A stretch of 64,000 bases of DNA from Rhodococcus sp. Leaf247 (GTDB taxonomy: Bacteria > Actinomycetota > Actinomycetes > Mycobacteriales > Mycobacteriaceae). Made by a program: the position numbers and the translations under genes. Each line of letters begins with the position of its first letter. Position 1 is the first letter of the stretch. The notes under the pieces are model-generated. The model searched no databases and was not told where the DNA came from. It saw nothing but the letters and a program-made list of their open reading frames with translations. Below, one piece after another: positions 8,849 through 17,283 of this stretch. The stretch spans positions 186,157 through 250,156 of the forward strand of contig NZ_LMRP01000002.1 in NCBI RefSeq assembly GCF_001426185.1, read 5' to 3'.

Positions 8849-10183
8849 CTAGTTGGGCGTGGAGGGTGGCACGGTGACGGCCGGGCCGGGTGCGGACGGG
8901 GTGGTGCCGCCCAGCATCTCGGCCGGAACCGGGAGACCCATGTAATTCGACGGTGCCGGTTTCTCGGCCTTGTCCGGTTTACCGCCTCGACCGCTGGCGG
9001 CTCGACGCTTCGTCCAGATGTCGAACGCCACGGCAGCGAGGAGCACCAGTCCCTTGACCAACTGGACTCGCTCACTGGGCGATCCGATGAGGGACATTCC
9101 GCTGTTGATGACGGCGATGATCAGTCCGCCGGTCAGAGCGCCGACTATGCGACCGACACCGCCCTGCACCGCTGCACCACCGATGAAGGCGGCCGCGATG
9201 GCGTCGAGCTCGAATCCGTTACCGGCGGTGGGGCCGGCCTGGTTGAGTCGGCCGGCGAAGATGATGCCGGCAAGGGCGGACAGCACACCCATGTTGACGA
9301 AGAGCCAGAACGTGACCGGCTTGACCTTGATGCCCGACAACGATGCGGCGTGGATGTTGCCGCCGATGGCGTAGACGTGGCGACCGAACACCGTTCGACC
9401 GGCCAGCGTGGAGTACCCCATGACGAGCACCGCGAGAAGGATCAGGACGTAGGGCAGGTTCTTGAAGCGCGCCAGCTGTACGGCGATGGCCAGCACCAGG
9501 AGTCCGGCGAAGGTGAGCTTGGCGATGAACAGCGGCAACGCATCGACGACCTGGCCGTACTTCTGCCGGCCCATGCGGGTTCGGTACTGGCTGAACACGA
9601 TCCCGACGATGGCCGCGATGGCGACGAGCAGCGTGAAGATGTCGGCGCCGCCCAGGGGTCCGAGGCCGACGTTGCCCAGGAATCCCGGGAGGAAGCCGTT
9701 GGACAATGTCCGCACCGGTCCGGGGAACGGCCCGATGCCCTGGTTGCCCAGCACGATGAGGGTGACGGCGCGGAAGACGAGCATGCCGGCCAGCGTGACG
9801 ATGAACGCGGGGATGCCGAAGTACGCGACCCAGTAGCCCTGCCACGCTCCGATCAGTCCGCCCACGACCAGCGTGATCAGCACTGCCAGCGGCCATGGCA
9901 CGTTCTGTTGAACCATGAGGACACCGGCGATGGCGCCGGTGGCCGCGACCACCGATCCCACGGACAGGTCGATGTGGCCGGCGATGATGATGACGACCAT
10001 GCCGATGGCCAGGATCAGGATGTAGGAGTTCTGCACCACCATGTTGCTGATGTTCTGCGGCACCAGGAGTTGGCCACCGGTGAGCGCGGTGAACAGCAGG
10101 ATGATCAACGCGAAGGCGATGAAAATTCCACTCTGGCGGAGGTTTCGCGTGAGCAGCCCCCGGACGGTCGACAGCTGATTCAT
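8849..10183 (-). CDS. gguB: Sugar ABC transporter permease, GguB/XylH type
   Basis: This 444-residue inner-membrane permease of the CUT2 family has about ten hydrophobic segments and conserved signatures such as [12 protein letters not shown] and [16 protein letters not shown]. The C-terminal tail of about 50 residues is proline- and lysine-rich and cytoplasmic. ATG 10183 overlaps the ATPase stop (ATGA) and has AGGAG eight bases upstream. With GguA and ChvE it forms an importer for monosaccharides; ChvE-GguAB homologues take up several aldoses such as xylose, arabinose, glucose and galactose. Confidence 0.93.
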   Translation of the reverse strand: MNQLSTVRGLLTRNLRQSGIFIAFALIILLFTALTGGQLLVPQNISNMVVQNSYILILAIGMVVIIIAGHIDLSVGSVVAATGAIAGVLMVQQNVPWPLAVLITLVVGGLIGAWQGYWVAYFGIPAFIVTLAGMLVFRAVTLIVLGNQGIGPFPGPVRTLSNGFLPGFLGNVGLGPLGGADIFTLLVAIAAIVGIVFSQYRTRMGRQKYGQVVDALPLFIAKLTFAGLLVLAIAVQLARFKNLPYVLILLAVLVMGYSTLAGRTVFGRHVYAIGGNIHAASLSGIKVKPVTFWLFVNMGVLSALAGIIFAGRLNQAGPTAGNGFELDAIAAAFIGGAAVQGGVGRIVGALTGGLIIAVINSGMSLIGSPSERVQLVKGLVLLAAVAFDIWTKRRAASGRGGKPDKAEKPAPSNYMGLPVPAEMLGGTTPSAPGPAVTVPPSTPN

Positions 10184-11718
10184 CGAAGTACTCCTGTTCC
10201 ACGGGTCATGAGATGCATGAGAGATTCCTGCGTCGCGTCCTCCCGAGTCACCTCACCGGTGATGCGGCCTGCGGACAGCGCGTAGATCCGATCGCACAGC
10301 CCCAACAGTTCGGGCAGCTCGGACGAGATCACGAGAACGGCCTTTCCTGCATCGGCGAGGCTGTTGATGATCGAATAAATTTCGAACTTGGCGCCGACGT
10401 CGATTCCTCGCGTCGGCTCGTCGAGAATGAGCACGTCCGGATCACTGAAGATCCACTTGCTCAACACGACCTTCTGCTGGTTGCCACCGGACAGCTTGCC
10501 GACGACGGCTTCCACGTTGGGAGCCTTGATGTTCATGCTCTTGCGGAAACCCTCGGCAACCTCGTACTCGTGGTTGTCGTCGACGAATCCGTGTGCGACC
10601 AACTTGTCCAGGGCCGCGGTGGAGATGTTGCGTTTGATGTCGTCGATCAGATTGAGCCCGTAACGCTTGCGATCCTCGGTCGCGTACGCGAGTCCGTGCT
10701 CGATCGCGTCGTTGACGGACTTGACGTGAATCTCTTTGCCGTACTTGTACAACCGTCCGGAAATGTCCGTGCCGTAGCTGCGCCCGAAGACGCTCATGGC
10801 CAGTTCCGTGCGGCCGGCACCCATCAACCCGGCGAGACCGACGATCTCACCGCGGCGCAGCGTCAGGTTGGCCTTGTCCACGACGGTCCGACCGTGCTGG
10901 GTGGGGCTGTGCACGGTCCAGTCCTCGATCCGCAGCACCTCCTCGCCCACCGTGGATTCGTGCGGCGGGAAGCGGTGCTCGAGATCGCGGCCGACCATGA
11001 GCGAGATGATGCGATCCTCGGTGACATCCGGGTTACGCATGTCCAGCGTCTCGATGGTCCGACCGTCACGGATGATCGTGGTCCGGTCGGCAATGGCCGC
11101 GATCTCGTTGAGCTTGTGCGAGATGATCACGCACGTGATGCCCTCGTCCCGCAGACCGCGGAGCAATTCGAGGAGGTGGGTGGAATCCGAATCGTTCAGT
11201 GCTGCGGTCGGTTCGTCGAGAATCAGCAGCGTCACGTCCTTGGACAGCGCCTTCGCGATCTCGACGAGTTGCTGCTTGCCGACACCGAGGTCGTTGACGA
11301 CGGTGACCGGGTTCTCCCGCAGCCCTACACGGTTCAGTAGGGCTGCGGCCTCGGAGTTGGTGCGGTTCCAGTCGATGAACCCACGCTTGGACCGCTCGTT
11401 GCCGAGGAAGATGTTCTCGGCAATGGACAGATGCGGACTCAGCGCGAGTTCCTGGTGGATGATGACGATGCCCTTGGCTTCGCTGCTCCGGATGTCGGAG
11501 AACTCGCAGGCCTGACCGTCGAACACGATGTCGCCGTCGAATGTGTCATGGGGATACACACCCGACAGAACCTTCATGAGCGTGGACTTGCCCGCGCCGT
11601 TCTCGCCGCAGATCGCGTGTATCTCGCCGCGCTCCACCGTCAAGGTGACATCCTGCAGTGCTTTCACGCCCGGGAACGTCTTGGTGATCCCGCGCATTTC
11701 CAAGATCTGGCTCGTCAT
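10180..11718 (-). CDS. gguA: Sugar ABC transporter ATPase, GguA/XylG type
   Basis: This 512-residue protein is a fused double ATPase of the CUT2 class. The first half has Walker [10 protein letters not shown], a degenerate signature ([15 protein letters not shown]) and Walker [12 protein letters not shown]. The second half has signature LSGGNQQKV and Walker [12 protein letters not shown]. It energises sugar uptake through GguB. ATG 11718 is preferred; a GTG at 11730 overlapping the chvE stop is an in-frame alternative. Overlaps on both sides show one translationally coupled operon, chvE-gguA-gguB-lacI. Confidence 0.93.
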   Translation of the reverse strand: MTSQILEMRGITKTFPGVKALQDVTLTVERGEIHAICGENGAGKSTLMKVLSGVYPHDTFDGDIVFDGQACEFSDIRSSEAKGIVIIHQELALSPHLSIAENIFLGNERSKRGFIDWNRTNSEAAALLNRVGLRENPVTVVNDLGVGKQQLVEIAKALSKDVTLLILDEPTAALNDSDSTHLLELLRGLRDEGITCVIISHKLNEIAAIADRTTIIRDGRTIETLDMRNPDVTEDRIISLMVGRDLEHRFPPHESTVGEEVLRIEDWTVHSPTQHGRTVVDKANLTLRRGEIVGLAGLMGAGRTELAMSVFGRSYGTDISGRLYKYGKEIHVKSVNDAIEHGLAYATEDRKRYGLNLIDDIKRNISTAALDKLVAHGFVDDNHEYEVAEGFRKSMNIKAPNVEAVVGKLSGGNQQKVVLSKWIFSDPDVLILDEPTRGIDVGAKFEIYSIINSLADAGKAVLVISSELPELLGLCDRIYALSAGRITGEVTREDATQESLMHLMTRGTGVLR

Positions 11719-11726
11719 CGCCGAAC

Positions 11727-12860
11727 TCACTTCAATTGATCCTCGGTGTAGTAGCCGCCGTCGACGAGGAGCTTCTGGTAGTTGTCCTTGTAGACGATCT
11801 CGGGCTGCAGCAGGTAGGCGGGAACGACCTTCTCACCGTTGTCGTAATCGGTCGTGTTGTTGGTCTCGGGGGTCTGGCCCTCGAGAACTGCCTGTGCCAT
11901 CTGGATGGTGACCGCCGCCAGTTCGCGGGTGTCCTTGTAGATGGTGGCGTACTGCTCACCGGCGATGATCGACTTGACCGACGGAACCTCGGCGTCCTGA
12001 CCGGTGACGATCGGGTAAGGCTGACCGGCGGTTCCGTATCCGTTGCTCTTGAGCGCGGACAGGATTCCGATGGACAGGCCGTCGTAGGGCGAGAGCACAC
12101 CCTGAACCTTCTGGCCCGACGAGTACGTCTTGGTCAGCAGGTCTTCCATGCGCTTCTGGGCGGTCGCCGGGTCCCACCGAAGGGTTGCGGCCGTCTCGAA
12201 GTCGGACTCACCGCTGCCGATCTTCAGGGTTCCCTTGTCCAGGTACGGCTTCAGGGTCTCCATGGCACCGTCGAAGAAGAAGGTGGCGTTGTTGTCGTCG
12301 GGCGAACCGGCGAAGACCTCGATGTTGAACGGGCCGGCGGGGGCATCGGCCTTGTCGGTGCCGTCCTCGTTCTTCAGGCCCAGGCCGACCAGCAGGGACG
12401 TGGCCTGGTCGACGCCGACCTTGTAGTTGTCGAAGGTGGCGTAGTAGTCGACGTTCGGCGAGTTGCGGATCAGGCGGTCGTACGCGATGACGCCGATGCC
12501 GTTGTCCTTGGCTTCCTGCAGCTGCGTGGTGATGGCGGTGCCGTCCACGGAGGCGACGATCAGCAGCTTCGCGCCCTGGGTGATCTGGTTCTCGATCTGG
12601 TTGACCTGGGTGGGGATGTCGTTCTCGGCGTACTGCAGGTCGACCTTGTAGCCCTTCGACTCGAGCGCGCTCTTGAGGTTGTCGCCGTCGGCGATCCATC
12701 GAGCGGACGACTTGGTCGGCATGGTGACACCGATCAGAGCGCCGGCCGTGTCCCCTCCGGTCGTCGGAGCGTCAGCGTCCTTGGTGCTCGATCCGCAGGC
12801 CGACACCGTGATCGCGATGGCGACCGCGGCAGCAGCTACGGGTAGATATCGGAACTTCAT
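11727..12860 (-). CDS. chvE: ChvE-like sugar-binding lipoprotein
   Basis: This 377-residue protein has a lipoprotein signal peptide (hydrophobic run to VSAC, lipobox cysteine near residue 20) and a type I periplasmic-binding fold. [21 protein letters not shown] and [11 protein letters not shown] match ChvE, the multiple-monosaccharide binding protein. It captures sugar outside the membrane for GguAB. ATG 12860 starts MKFRYLP; an upstream in-frame ATG at 12890 would spoil the signal peptide. It is the first gene of the operon, behind the operator region 12990-13058. Confidence 0.93.
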   Translation of the reverse strand: MKFRYLPVAAAAVAIAITVSACGSSTKDADAPTTGGDTAGALIGVTMPTKSSARWIADGDNLKSALESKGYKVDLQYAENDIPTQVNQIENQITQGAKLLIVASVDGTAITTQLQEAKDNGIGVIAYDRLIRNSPNVDYYATFDNYKVGVDQATSLLVGLGLKNEDGTDKADAPAGPFNIEVFAGSPDDNNATFFFDGAMETLKPYLDKGTLKIGSGESDFETAATLRWDPATAQKRMEDLLTKTYSSGQKVQGVLSPYDGLSIGILSALKSNGYGTAGQPYPIVTGQDAEVPSVKSIIAGEQYATIYKDTRELAAVTIQMAQAVLEGQTPETNNTTDYDNGEKVVPAYLLQPEIVYKDNYQKLLVDGGYYTEDQLK

Positions 12861-12989
12861 CGTGTCTCCCTGGTGGTGGTGGTCGTTCATGGTCGGCGCG
12901 CGTCCGACCCGCTTCGAGCTCCGAGGTGTTCGTCATGCCACGTCGCGTACGCATGAACGCCTGTGGTCCGAGTCACACCGCTTGAAGAG

Positions 12990-13003
12990 TGTGAGCGATA
13001 ACA
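12990..13003 (-). promoter_or_regulatory. LacI-type operator 1, chvE promoter
   Basis: TGTGAGCGATAACA matches the second site at 13045-13058 at 12 of 14 positions. It lies where the -10 region would fall for a minus-strand TTGACA at 13016-13011, so repressor binding would block transcription of chvE. The resemblance to lac-family operators is visible directly; the assignment to the repressor at 7776-8786 is inference. Confidence 0.62.
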
Positions 13004-13010
13004 GAACCGT

Positions 13011-13016
13011 TGTCAA
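13011..13016 (-). promoter_or_regulatory. Putative -35 box of the chvE operon
   Basis: A perfect TTGACA reads on the minus strand at 13016-13011, inside the 11-base palindrome CGTTGTCAACG (13008-13018) and between the two operator-like sites. The -10 box is weak; CACACT stands at a 17-base spacing. Promoter and operators thus overlap. Confidence 0.5.
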
Positions 13017-13044
13017 CGTGCTCCCCGAACTGGGCAGACGCGGT

Positions 13045-13058
13045 TGTTAGCGTTAACA
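13045..13058 (-). promoter_or_regulatory. LacI-type operator 2, chvE promoter
   Basis: TGTTAGCGTTAACA is a near-perfect inverted repeat, TGTTA/TAACA around a four-base centre. It is 55 bp from operator 1, which is close to five helical turns and suits a repression loop or cooperative tetramer binding. It also lies about 100 bp upstream of the divergent thioesterase gene. Confidence 0.62.
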
Positions 13059-13156
13059 CGTCAGCGTTCGCCGCGCAGAGTTTTCGGAGGGAGTTTCGGC
13101 TCAATCGCCGGGCCGCGAGTTATGCTTCCTGGCATAACTACGGAGTGAGGATCACC

Positions 13157-13963
13157 ATGAGCCACGCGGGACACCATGTCTTCGACGACGCCCTGTCGCT
13201 GGAGAACCTCGGCGACGGACTCTACCGAGGCCATACGTCGAAGCCCTACAACAACATGGTCGGCCCGTTCGGCGGCGTCACCGCGGCGACGCTGATCCGC
13301 GCCGTCGAGATGCACCCCGCCCGACTGGGTGACCCTGTCTCCCTCACAGTGAACTTCGCCGGGCCCGTCGCCGAGGGCGCTTTCGAGATTTCGGCCCGCG
13401 CCGTGCGCACCAACCGCAGCAACCAGCACTGGTACCTCGAACTGAGCCAGGACGGAACGGTCGCGACGACAGCCACCGCCGTCTTCGGCACCCGACGGGA
13501 AACCTGGGACTCGCTCGAGTCCTCTCCTCCCTCCGTACCCGCGCCCTCCGACGTCGAGTCCGTCGATTTCCCGGAGTTCATCGCCTGGGCGAACAACTAC
13601 GACATGCGCTTCACCGCCGGCGCGTTGACGGAGACGGAAGCGGCCGATTCCGTGGCGACGCTGTGGGTTCGCGACTCCCCTCCCCGCCCGCTCGACTTCA
13701 CCTCGCTCACGTCGATGAGCGACATCTTCTACCCCCGCGTCTTCCAGCGTCGAGGAAAGTACGTCGCCGCCGGCACGATCTCGCTGACGGTCCACTACTT
13801 CGCCACCGCAGACGATCTGGCCGCCCAATCCGACGACTTCGTCCTCGCCACAGCCCATGCCCGACGCTTCCACAAGGGCTACTTCGATCAGACCGCCGAG
13901 TTGTGGAGCACCACCGGCACTTTGCTCGCCACCGGTCACCAGGTCGTCTACTACAAGGACTGA
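13157..13963 (+). CDS. Acyl-CoA thioesterase-like, double hot-dog protein
   Basis: This 268-residue protein resembles TesB-type acyl-CoA thioesterases with two hot-dog folds. N-terminal signatures are YRGHTSKPYNNMVGPFGG and TVNFAGPV. The C-terminal repeat includes SMSDIFYPR, TISLTVHYFATADDL and AHARRFHKGYFDQ. It should hydrolyse an acyl-CoA to acid and CoA in the cytoplasm. ATG 13157 follows GTGAGGA. An acyl-CoA ligase starts 87 bases downstream on the same strand, so the pair may balance an acyl-CoA pool. The substrate is unknown. Confidence 0.85.
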   Translation: MSHAGHHVFDDALSLENLGDGLYRGHTSKPYNNMVGPFGGVTAATLIRAVEMHPARLGDPVSLTVNFAGPVAEGAFEISARAVRTNRSNQHWYLELSQDGTVATTATAVFGTRRETWDSLESSPPSVPAPSDVESVDFPEFIAWANNYDMRFTAGALTETEAADSVATLWVRDSPPRPLDFTSLTSMSDIFYPRVFQRRGKYVAAGTISLTVHYFATADDLAAQSDDFVLATAHARRFHKGYFDQTAELWSTTGTLLATGHQVVYYKD

Positions 13964-14050
13964 TATCGGACACCTGCCGGTCCGCAGTGTGCACAATGTG
14001 ACGCAGGGCACGTTGCTTGCGCGCCGCGCGGATCGACCAGCAGGAGAGTC

Positions 14051-15676
14051 ATGAAGAGCACCATGCAGGACACGCCGATGTCCATCGGCCAGCTCGTCCG
14101 GTACGGAACGTCCATTCACGCGTCGGCACAGATCATGACGTGGAGCGAGACCGGTCCGTCCACCATCGCGTTCGCCGACTTGGGGCGACGGGCCGCGCAG
14201 CTCGCACATGGCCTCCGAGCACTCGGTATCGACGGCGATCAGCGCGTCGCCACCTTCATGTGGAACAACTCGCAACACATGGAGGCCTACATGGCCGTGC
14301 CGGCCATGGGTGCCGTGCTGCACACGCTGAACATTCGCCTGTTCCCCGAGCAGCTCACCTACATCGTCGAACATGCCGAGGACAGCGTCATCATCGCCGA
14401 CGCCAGCCTGCTCCCCCTGCTGACGCCGTTGCTGCCGACCATGTCGACGGTCCGCCATCTCATCGTCGTGGGCGCCGACCCCTCTCAGGTGCAGGCCCCC
14501 GAGGGCATCGAGGTACTCGGCTACGAGGACGTCCTCGCCGGTTACCCCGAGGAGTTCGACTGGCCCGAGCTCGACGAACGTTCAGCTGCCGCAATGTGTT
14601 ACACCTCGGGAACGACCGGAGATCCGAAGGGCGTCGTCTACTCGCACAGGTCGATCTGGCTGCATTCGATGCAGGTCTGCATGACCGACGCGATGGCACT
14701 CGCGCAGTCCGACACGGTCTTGGCCATCGTGCCGATGTTCCATGCCATGTCCTGGGGACTGCCGTACGCCGCGCTGATGGTGGGGGCGTCGCTCATCATG
14801 CCGGACCGCTTCCTGCAGCCTGCGCCGCTCGCCGAAATGATGACCACTCTCAAGCCGACCGCCGCGGCCGCTGTTCCGACGATCTGGCAGGCACTTCTGG
14901 TCCACCTCGAGGACCACCCGGCGGACCTGTCGAGCCTGCGCGACGTCACCGTGGGCGGCAGTGCGTGCCCGCCGAGTCTTCTGCGGGCCTTCCACGAGAA
15001 GTACGGCATCCACATCTCGCAGGCGTGGGGCATGACCGAGACGTCACCGCTCGGCACGTCCGGGCGCCCGGACGTCGGCTTGTCGCCGCAGGACGAATTC
15101 GACCTGCGGTGCACCCAGGGCCGTTTCGTCTCGGCGGTGCGGGCGCGGCTTGTCGATGACTCCGGTGCCGTGTTGCCGTGGGACGGGAAGCATGTCGGCG
15201 AACTCGAAGTGCGGGGGCCGTGGATCACCGGCAGCTACTACAAGGTCGACTCGGCGGACAAGTTCGACGACGGGTGGCTGCGGACCGGCGACGTCGGCAC
15301 GATTTCCGAGGGTGGCTACCTCACCTTGACGGACCGGTCCAAGGACATCATCAAGTCCGGCGGCGAGTGGATCTCGTCGGTCGAACTCGAGAATCACGTA
15401 ATGGAACATCCGGCCGTACGCGAGGCAGCCGTCATAGGCGTGCCTGACCCGAAATGGGACGAGCGGCCACTGGTCGCGGTCGTCGTGCGAGACGGCCAGA
15501 CCGTGACCGCGGAGGAGCTGCGCGACTTCCTCGACGGACGAGTTGCACACTGGCAGTTGCCCGAACGGTGGACCTTCATCGACGAGGTACCCAAGACGAG
15601 CGTCGGCAAGTTCGACAAGAAGCGGCTGCGAGGGTCACATGCGGACGGTGCGCTGGAGGTCGTCGAGGTCGGCTGA
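14051..15676 (+). CDS. Fatty-acyl-CoA ligase (AMP-forming)
   Basis: This 541-residue ANL-superfamily enzyme has the P-loop [16 protein letters not shown], the A5 motif [10 protein letters not shown], the hinge [16 protein letters not shown] and the catalytic lysine in [10 protein letters not shown]. It is of the medium/long-chain fatty-acid ligase type and should form acyl-CoA from fatty acid, ATP and CoA. ATG 14051 has AGGAG nine bases upstream. It follows the thioesterase on the same strand. It is distinct from the ligase at 59-1621, with a canonical GTTG in the P-loop. Confidence 0.93.
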   Translation: MKSTMQDTPMSIGQLVRYGTSIHASAQIMTWSETGPSTIAFADLGRRAAQLAHGLRALGIDGDQRVATFMWNNSQHMEAYMAVPAMGAVLHTLNIRLFPEQLTYIVEHAEDSVIIADASLLPLLTPLLPTMSTVRHLIVVGADPSQVQAPEGIEVLGYEDVLAGYPEEFDWPELDERSAAAMCYTSGTTGDPKGVVYSHRSIWLHSMQVCMTDAMALAQSDTVLAIVPMFHAMSWGLPYAALMVGASLIMPDRFLQPAPLAEMMTTLKPTAAAAVPTIWQALLVHLEDHPADLSSLRDVTVGGSACPPSLLRAFHEKYGIHISQAWGMTETSPLGTSGRPDVGLSPQDEFDLRCTQGRFVSAVRARLVDDSGAVLPWDGKHVGELEVRGPWITGSYYKVDSADKFDDGWLRTGDVGTISEGGYLTLTDRSKDIIKSGGEWISSVELENHVMEHPAVREAAVIGVPDPKWDERPLVAVVVRDGQTVTAEELRDFLDGRVAHWQLPERWTFIDEVPKTSVGKFDKKRLRGSHADGALEVVEVG

Positions 15677-15684
15677 CGCGAACG

Positions 15685-16425
15685 TCAGACGCGAGAGACC
15701 AGGAGGTCCGTGGACCCCTCGAAGGCACTCCCCGGTGGAGCTGCGGGTGGGGCGTAGTTGAAGCGGTACCGGGTCGGCTCACTCAGTCGAGTCCGCGCCC
15801 ACTCTTCTGTCAGGGGCTGGACGGGGAAGGTCGAGACGATCTGGGCCGTCGAACTCGTCACCAGTCCGTACACGACTGCGGTCGAGCCGCTTCGGGGATC
15901 GGCGACGTAGACGGTGCGCATCGCGCTTCCACTGTCGATCACCTCGTCGAAGGCGAGGACGGCGCGTGTGGTTCGACGTGGATCGGCCAGCGCCGGCAGC
16001 ACTGTCGACGCGACACGCTCCATCATCGGCGTCTCGGATGCCGTCGGGTGAAGGTACGTGGGTTCCTTGCCGAACGCGATGGCCAGGTCGTTCGTGAGCC
16101 ACCTCTGACGCTTCAATCCGTACGGGGTGACCACCGTCGACAGCAGGTAGCCGTAGGTGTGCATGAGTCCCGCATGGCCGATGGGGAATTCGTAACCACC
16201 GGGCAGGCCTCGATGGAGCCAGGCAAAGGTTGCCTCGTCGAACACCGGTGCTTGTACGTTGTCGTCGATCACCGTCGACGACGTCCACTGGGCCAACTGT
16301 TCGGCGTCGTGCTGCGATGCCCGGACTTGCCTCACCAGCCACGGGGTGGGTGCGCTCGACTCATTCAGGTCGCCCGTCCTGCTGAGAAGTTCCGCAGTGG
16401 CGAACAGGCCGTCCTCGCCGGTCAA
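15685..16425 (-). CDS. Conserved protein of unknown function
   Basis: I do not recognise a family. The 246-residue reading is soluble, with no signal peptide, and rich in ordinary folded-protein sequence (FAWLHRGLPGGYEFPIGHAG, GLKRQRWLTNDLAIAFG, ETPMMERVASTVLPALADP). The start is uncertain. TTG at 16425 overlaps the stop of the upstream nucleotidase (TTGA), which would couple the two genes, but no ribosome-binding site is evident. The frame stays open upstream across the nucleotidase gene. It converges on the fatty-acyl-CoA ligase with an 8-base gap. Confidence 0.6.
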   Translation of the reverse strand: MTGEDGLFATAELLSRTGDLNESSAPTPWLVRQVRASQHDAEQLAQWTSSTVIDDNVQAPVFDEATFAWLHRGLPGGYEFPIGHAGLMHTYGYLLSTVVTPYGLKRQRWLTNDLAIAFGKEPTYLHPTASETPMMERVASTVLPALADPRRTTRAVLAFDEVIDSGSAMRTVYVADPRSGSTAVVYGLVTSSTAQIVSTFPVQPLTEEWARTRLSEPTRYRFNYAPPAAPPGSAFEGSTDLLVSRV

Positions 16426-16889
16426 GCCAGCGGGAGAAGATAGTTGGTCACGTCGTCCCAGGTCGCGAATTTCTCGGTACCGAACGGGATCAGCTCGCCC
16501 TCGAATGTCTCTGCACCGTTGGCACGTCGATCGTCCACCAGAAAGTCTCCCCGGTTCAAGTTCTTGTGGTGAGAGAGGATGAGGCGCTTGTAAGCCACCG
16601 ACCCCGACTCGTATCCCAAGTGCCACTGCACCCACTTGACCTTGTCGTGCCACGCCTGGGCGTTCTTCCACGGAGCGGTGGACAAGATGTAGGTATCAAA
16701 ATGCTCAGCCAGCAATTTGTAAGCTTCCAACGCACCGTCGATCGGATCCATGAGCGAGAAGATGCGTGGAACCTCGTCCAGGTCTTTCTCGAAGCCGACG
16801 ATCTCGGAGGGGTGCAGTCGGTCGATCCCGGATTGAAAATTGACCAGTGTGTTGTCGAGGTCGACGTACAGAATCTTCTTGTCAGGCAT
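16422..16889 (-). CDS. 5'(3')-deoxyribonucleotidase-like HAD phosphatase
   Basis: This 155-residue protein opens with the HAD motif I YVDLDNTLVNF (nucleophile aspartate in DLDNT) and continues with LSTAPWKNAQAWHDKVKW and DFLVDDRRANG. These match NT5C-type 5'(3')-nucleotidases, which remove phosphate from (deoxy)nucleoside monophosphates. Such small enzymes occur in phages and bacteria. Codon use is less GC-rich than the neighbours, which hints at transfer. It starts at ATG 16889 and its stop overlaps the TTG start of the gene downstream. Confidence 0.82.
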   Translation of the reverse strand: MPDKKILYVDLDNTLVNFQSGIDRLHPSEIVGFEKDLDEVPRIFSLMDPIDGALEAYKLLAEHFDTYILSTAPWKNAQAWHDKVKWVQWHLGYESGSVAYKRLILSHHKNLNRGDFLVDDRRANGAETFEGELIPFGTEKFATWDDVTNYLLPLA

Positions 16890-17283
16890 GCGTCTCCCGG
16901 TGAGAGAAATGAGGGGGTTGCCGTCCGAGTGGAGGCAAATTCAACATAGCAGTGCGCACTGACATGGATGCGGACTCGATTGTTCACTCGCACATTCCAC
17001 CGATTGCTCTGTGCACTGGCTGTGTCACCCCGGGGCAAAACCGGTCGTTGGGCCCACCGCGCCCCCTGGCGTGCTGAGAACGCAGGGACTGAGGTAGGCC
17101 CCCACCGGCCATATCCAACCTTATGGCCACAAGGTTGGATATGGCCCGGTCGTATCCAACCTTGTCGACGGTGTCGGACGTCGATGCCATTCTCGGCAGT
17201 GCCTGGTTCCCACGGCACAGGACCCCACTCCCGCCGACGACCCTTGTCGTGACCACCAGTTGCGATCGGAGAGGATGTTCCCG
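16890..17283. other. Intergenic region holding a strong hairpin repeat
   Basis: This 394-base gap separates the divergent nucleotidase and helicase genes. It contains the palindromic repeat at 17107-17146 and a third copy of its arm at 17153-17163. The helicase ribosome-binding site GGAGAGGA lies at 17268-17275. No convincing coding frame is seen. Confidence 0.6.
17107..17163. repeat. 16-bp perfect inverted repeat plus a third half-copy
   Basis: GGCCATATCCAACCTT at 17107-17122 is matched by its exact reverse complement at 17131-17146 around the loop ATGGCCAC. A third copy of the core, TATCCAACCTT, follows at 17153-17163. There is no T tract. A regulator binding site, a dispersed palindromic repeat or an RNA hairpin are all possible. 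Confidence 0.8.

Noticed and set aside
13061..14458. A 465-codon minus-strand frame opposite the thioesterase and second ligase
   Set aside because: It is antisense to two genes with strong family signatures and has no domain of its own.
17107..17146. The 16-bp hairpin as a terminator
   Set aside because: It lies in a divergent region about 220 bases from the nearest gene start on the left, where no transcript ends, and has no T tract.
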